Shown: positions 22,224 through 22,821 of the stretch, piece by piece
Layout: each line of letters begins with the position of its first letter
Numbering within the stretch: the stretch's first letter is position 1
Source of the DNA: DATGMB01 sp035293845
GTDB taxonomy: Bacteria > Acidobacteriota > Terriglobia > Bryobacterales > Bryobacteraceae
Direction of reading: 5' to 3'
DNA: 22,821 nucleotides
Assembly: GCA_035293845.1 (NCBI GenBank)
Contig: DATGMB010000255.1
Span: forward strand, 1-22,821
Notes under the pieces: generated by a model
What the model was told of the DNA's origin: nothing
The model's input: the letters and a program-made list of their open reading frames with translations, nothing else
Databases searched by the model: none
Program-made: the position numbers and the translations under genes

Positions 22224-22686
22224 ACCAGCGGGTCATTAAGTGACGGTCATGGAGGATGAAGCCGGCTTTGCGGTATAGGTTCTGGGCGGGCAGGTTGTCG
22301 TGACCGGTTTCGAGGCGGAGGGCAGAGAAGCCCCGGTCGCGTGCCCATACGGCAGCGAATTCGAGGGCCTGAGCGCCGATGCCGCGGCGACGCCACGGCT
22401 CGGCGATGTATAGCTCATCGAGGAGGGCGAAAGGGCCGCCGAACTCCAGGCTGACGCATGCGGTGAGGACCAGGTACCCGGCGGGCTCCTCTTCCACTTC
22501 GATGATGCGGATTTCGCCGTGGGCGGGGTTGGCGGCCAGCCATTCCGCCGTGCGGCGGGCACGCGCGGGGTCGAACGGGATGGCGTCATAGGCATAGAGG
22601 CGGGACATGAAGGAGAGCAACAGGTCGAGTGCAGCGGCGGTGAAGGGGCGAAAGCCGGCGGGCATGACTCCACGAGGGTAGAGCAT
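22219..22686 (-). CDS. GNAT-family N-acetyltransferase
   Basis: A 155-residue single-domain GNAT enzyme. The acetyl-CoA-binding motif is EPWRRRGIGAQALEFA, preceded by the strand LLDELYIA and followed by LRLETGHDNLPAQNLYRKAGF, all in canonical order. The substrate is unknown. The annotated start at 22686 has no clear ribosome-binding site; an in-frame ATG at 22665 (MPAGFRP) has GTGGAG directly upstream and may be the true start. It is the first gene of the minus-strand run and lies 8 bp before the HIT/Cdh-like gene. Confidence 0.85.
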   Translation of the reverse strand: MLYPRGVMPAGFRPFTAAALDLLLSFMSRLYAYDAIPFDPARARRTAEWLAANPAHGEIRIIEVEEEPAGYLVLTACVSLEFGGPFALLDELYIAEPWRRRGIGAQALEFAAVWARDRGFSALRLETGHDNLPAQNLYRKAGFILHDRHLMTRWL

Positions 22687-22821
22687 ATTCTCATCGAAGG
22701 ATGAGCCTGAACCGAAGGCAGGTGGCCGGCAGCGGGAAGCTCCTTTCGGTTTTGGTTTTTGGTTTTGGATTTTGAGAGGGAGGACCAGCTGTCGGCGCGG
22801 TGGGAATGTGGGAATCGCGAC
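22687..22821. other. Non-coding end of window with small hairpin and T/G tract
   Basis: No credible gene is seen. CTCATC (22690-22695) pairs with GATGAG (22700-22705) around GAAG just upstream of the GNAT gene. At 22748-22773 there is a low-complexity stretch of alternating G pairs and T runs, unlike the surrounding GC-rich DNA. Confidence 0.4.

Overview
The window is high-GC bacterial chromosome. The gene set looks like an Acidobacteriota genome, probably close to Bryobacterales/Solibacter. The basis is a PEP-CTERM 'choice-of-anchor A' protein, an amidohydrolase fused to a CIA30-like domain, an MFS/spermidine-synthase fusion, a YfhO-type membrane protein, and many secreted peptidases and amidohydrolases. 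This placement is inference from gene content; no rRNA or other phylogenetic marker is present. I see no tRNA, rRNA, CRISPR array, insertion sequence, prophage or integration site.

Layout, left part (1-10419). A 5'-truncated amidohydrolase-CIA30 gene on + is followed by a run of minus-strand genes. Listed left to right, so in reverse transcription order for the co-directional ones, these are: a 32-residue membrane microprotein missed by length cut-offs, an MFS/spermidine-synthase fusion, a PEP-CTERM surface protein, a secreted M20 amidohydrolase, a YfhO-like multipass protein, two genes carrying three DUF190 domains, and a PA2169-type four-helix-bundle protein.

Middle (10420-15805). A MarR-GNAT regulator on + has a perfect palindromic operator overlapping its own promoter. 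Next is malate dehydrogenase (+), convergent with a MerR-family regulator (-). A + strand pair follows: a secreted amidohydrolase homologue lacking the HxH metal motif, and a two-domain envelope protein with a glycine-zipper segment. A cluster of strong hairpins, including a textbook bidirectional terminator, separates this pair from the right part.

Right part (15806-22686). Seven closely spaced minus-strand genes run, in transcription order: GNAT acetyltransferase, secreted HIT/Cdh-like protein, UxaA-family sugar-acid dehydratase, DsbA-like thioredoxin-fold protein, M28-PDZ peptidase, small membrane protein, exported aldose 1-epimerase. They mix sugar and sugar-acid metabolism with exported hydrolytic and redox functions. 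Spacing suggests co-transcription, but the order does not define one pathway.

No obviously new defence or biosynthetic system is visible. The features most worth a second look are a recurrent -10-like hexamer placed 6-10 nt before start codons (suggesting leaderless mRNAs), the MarR-GNAT operator, the triple DUF190 unit without crcB, the metal-motif-less amidohydrolase, and the tandem hairpin region at 15670-15800.
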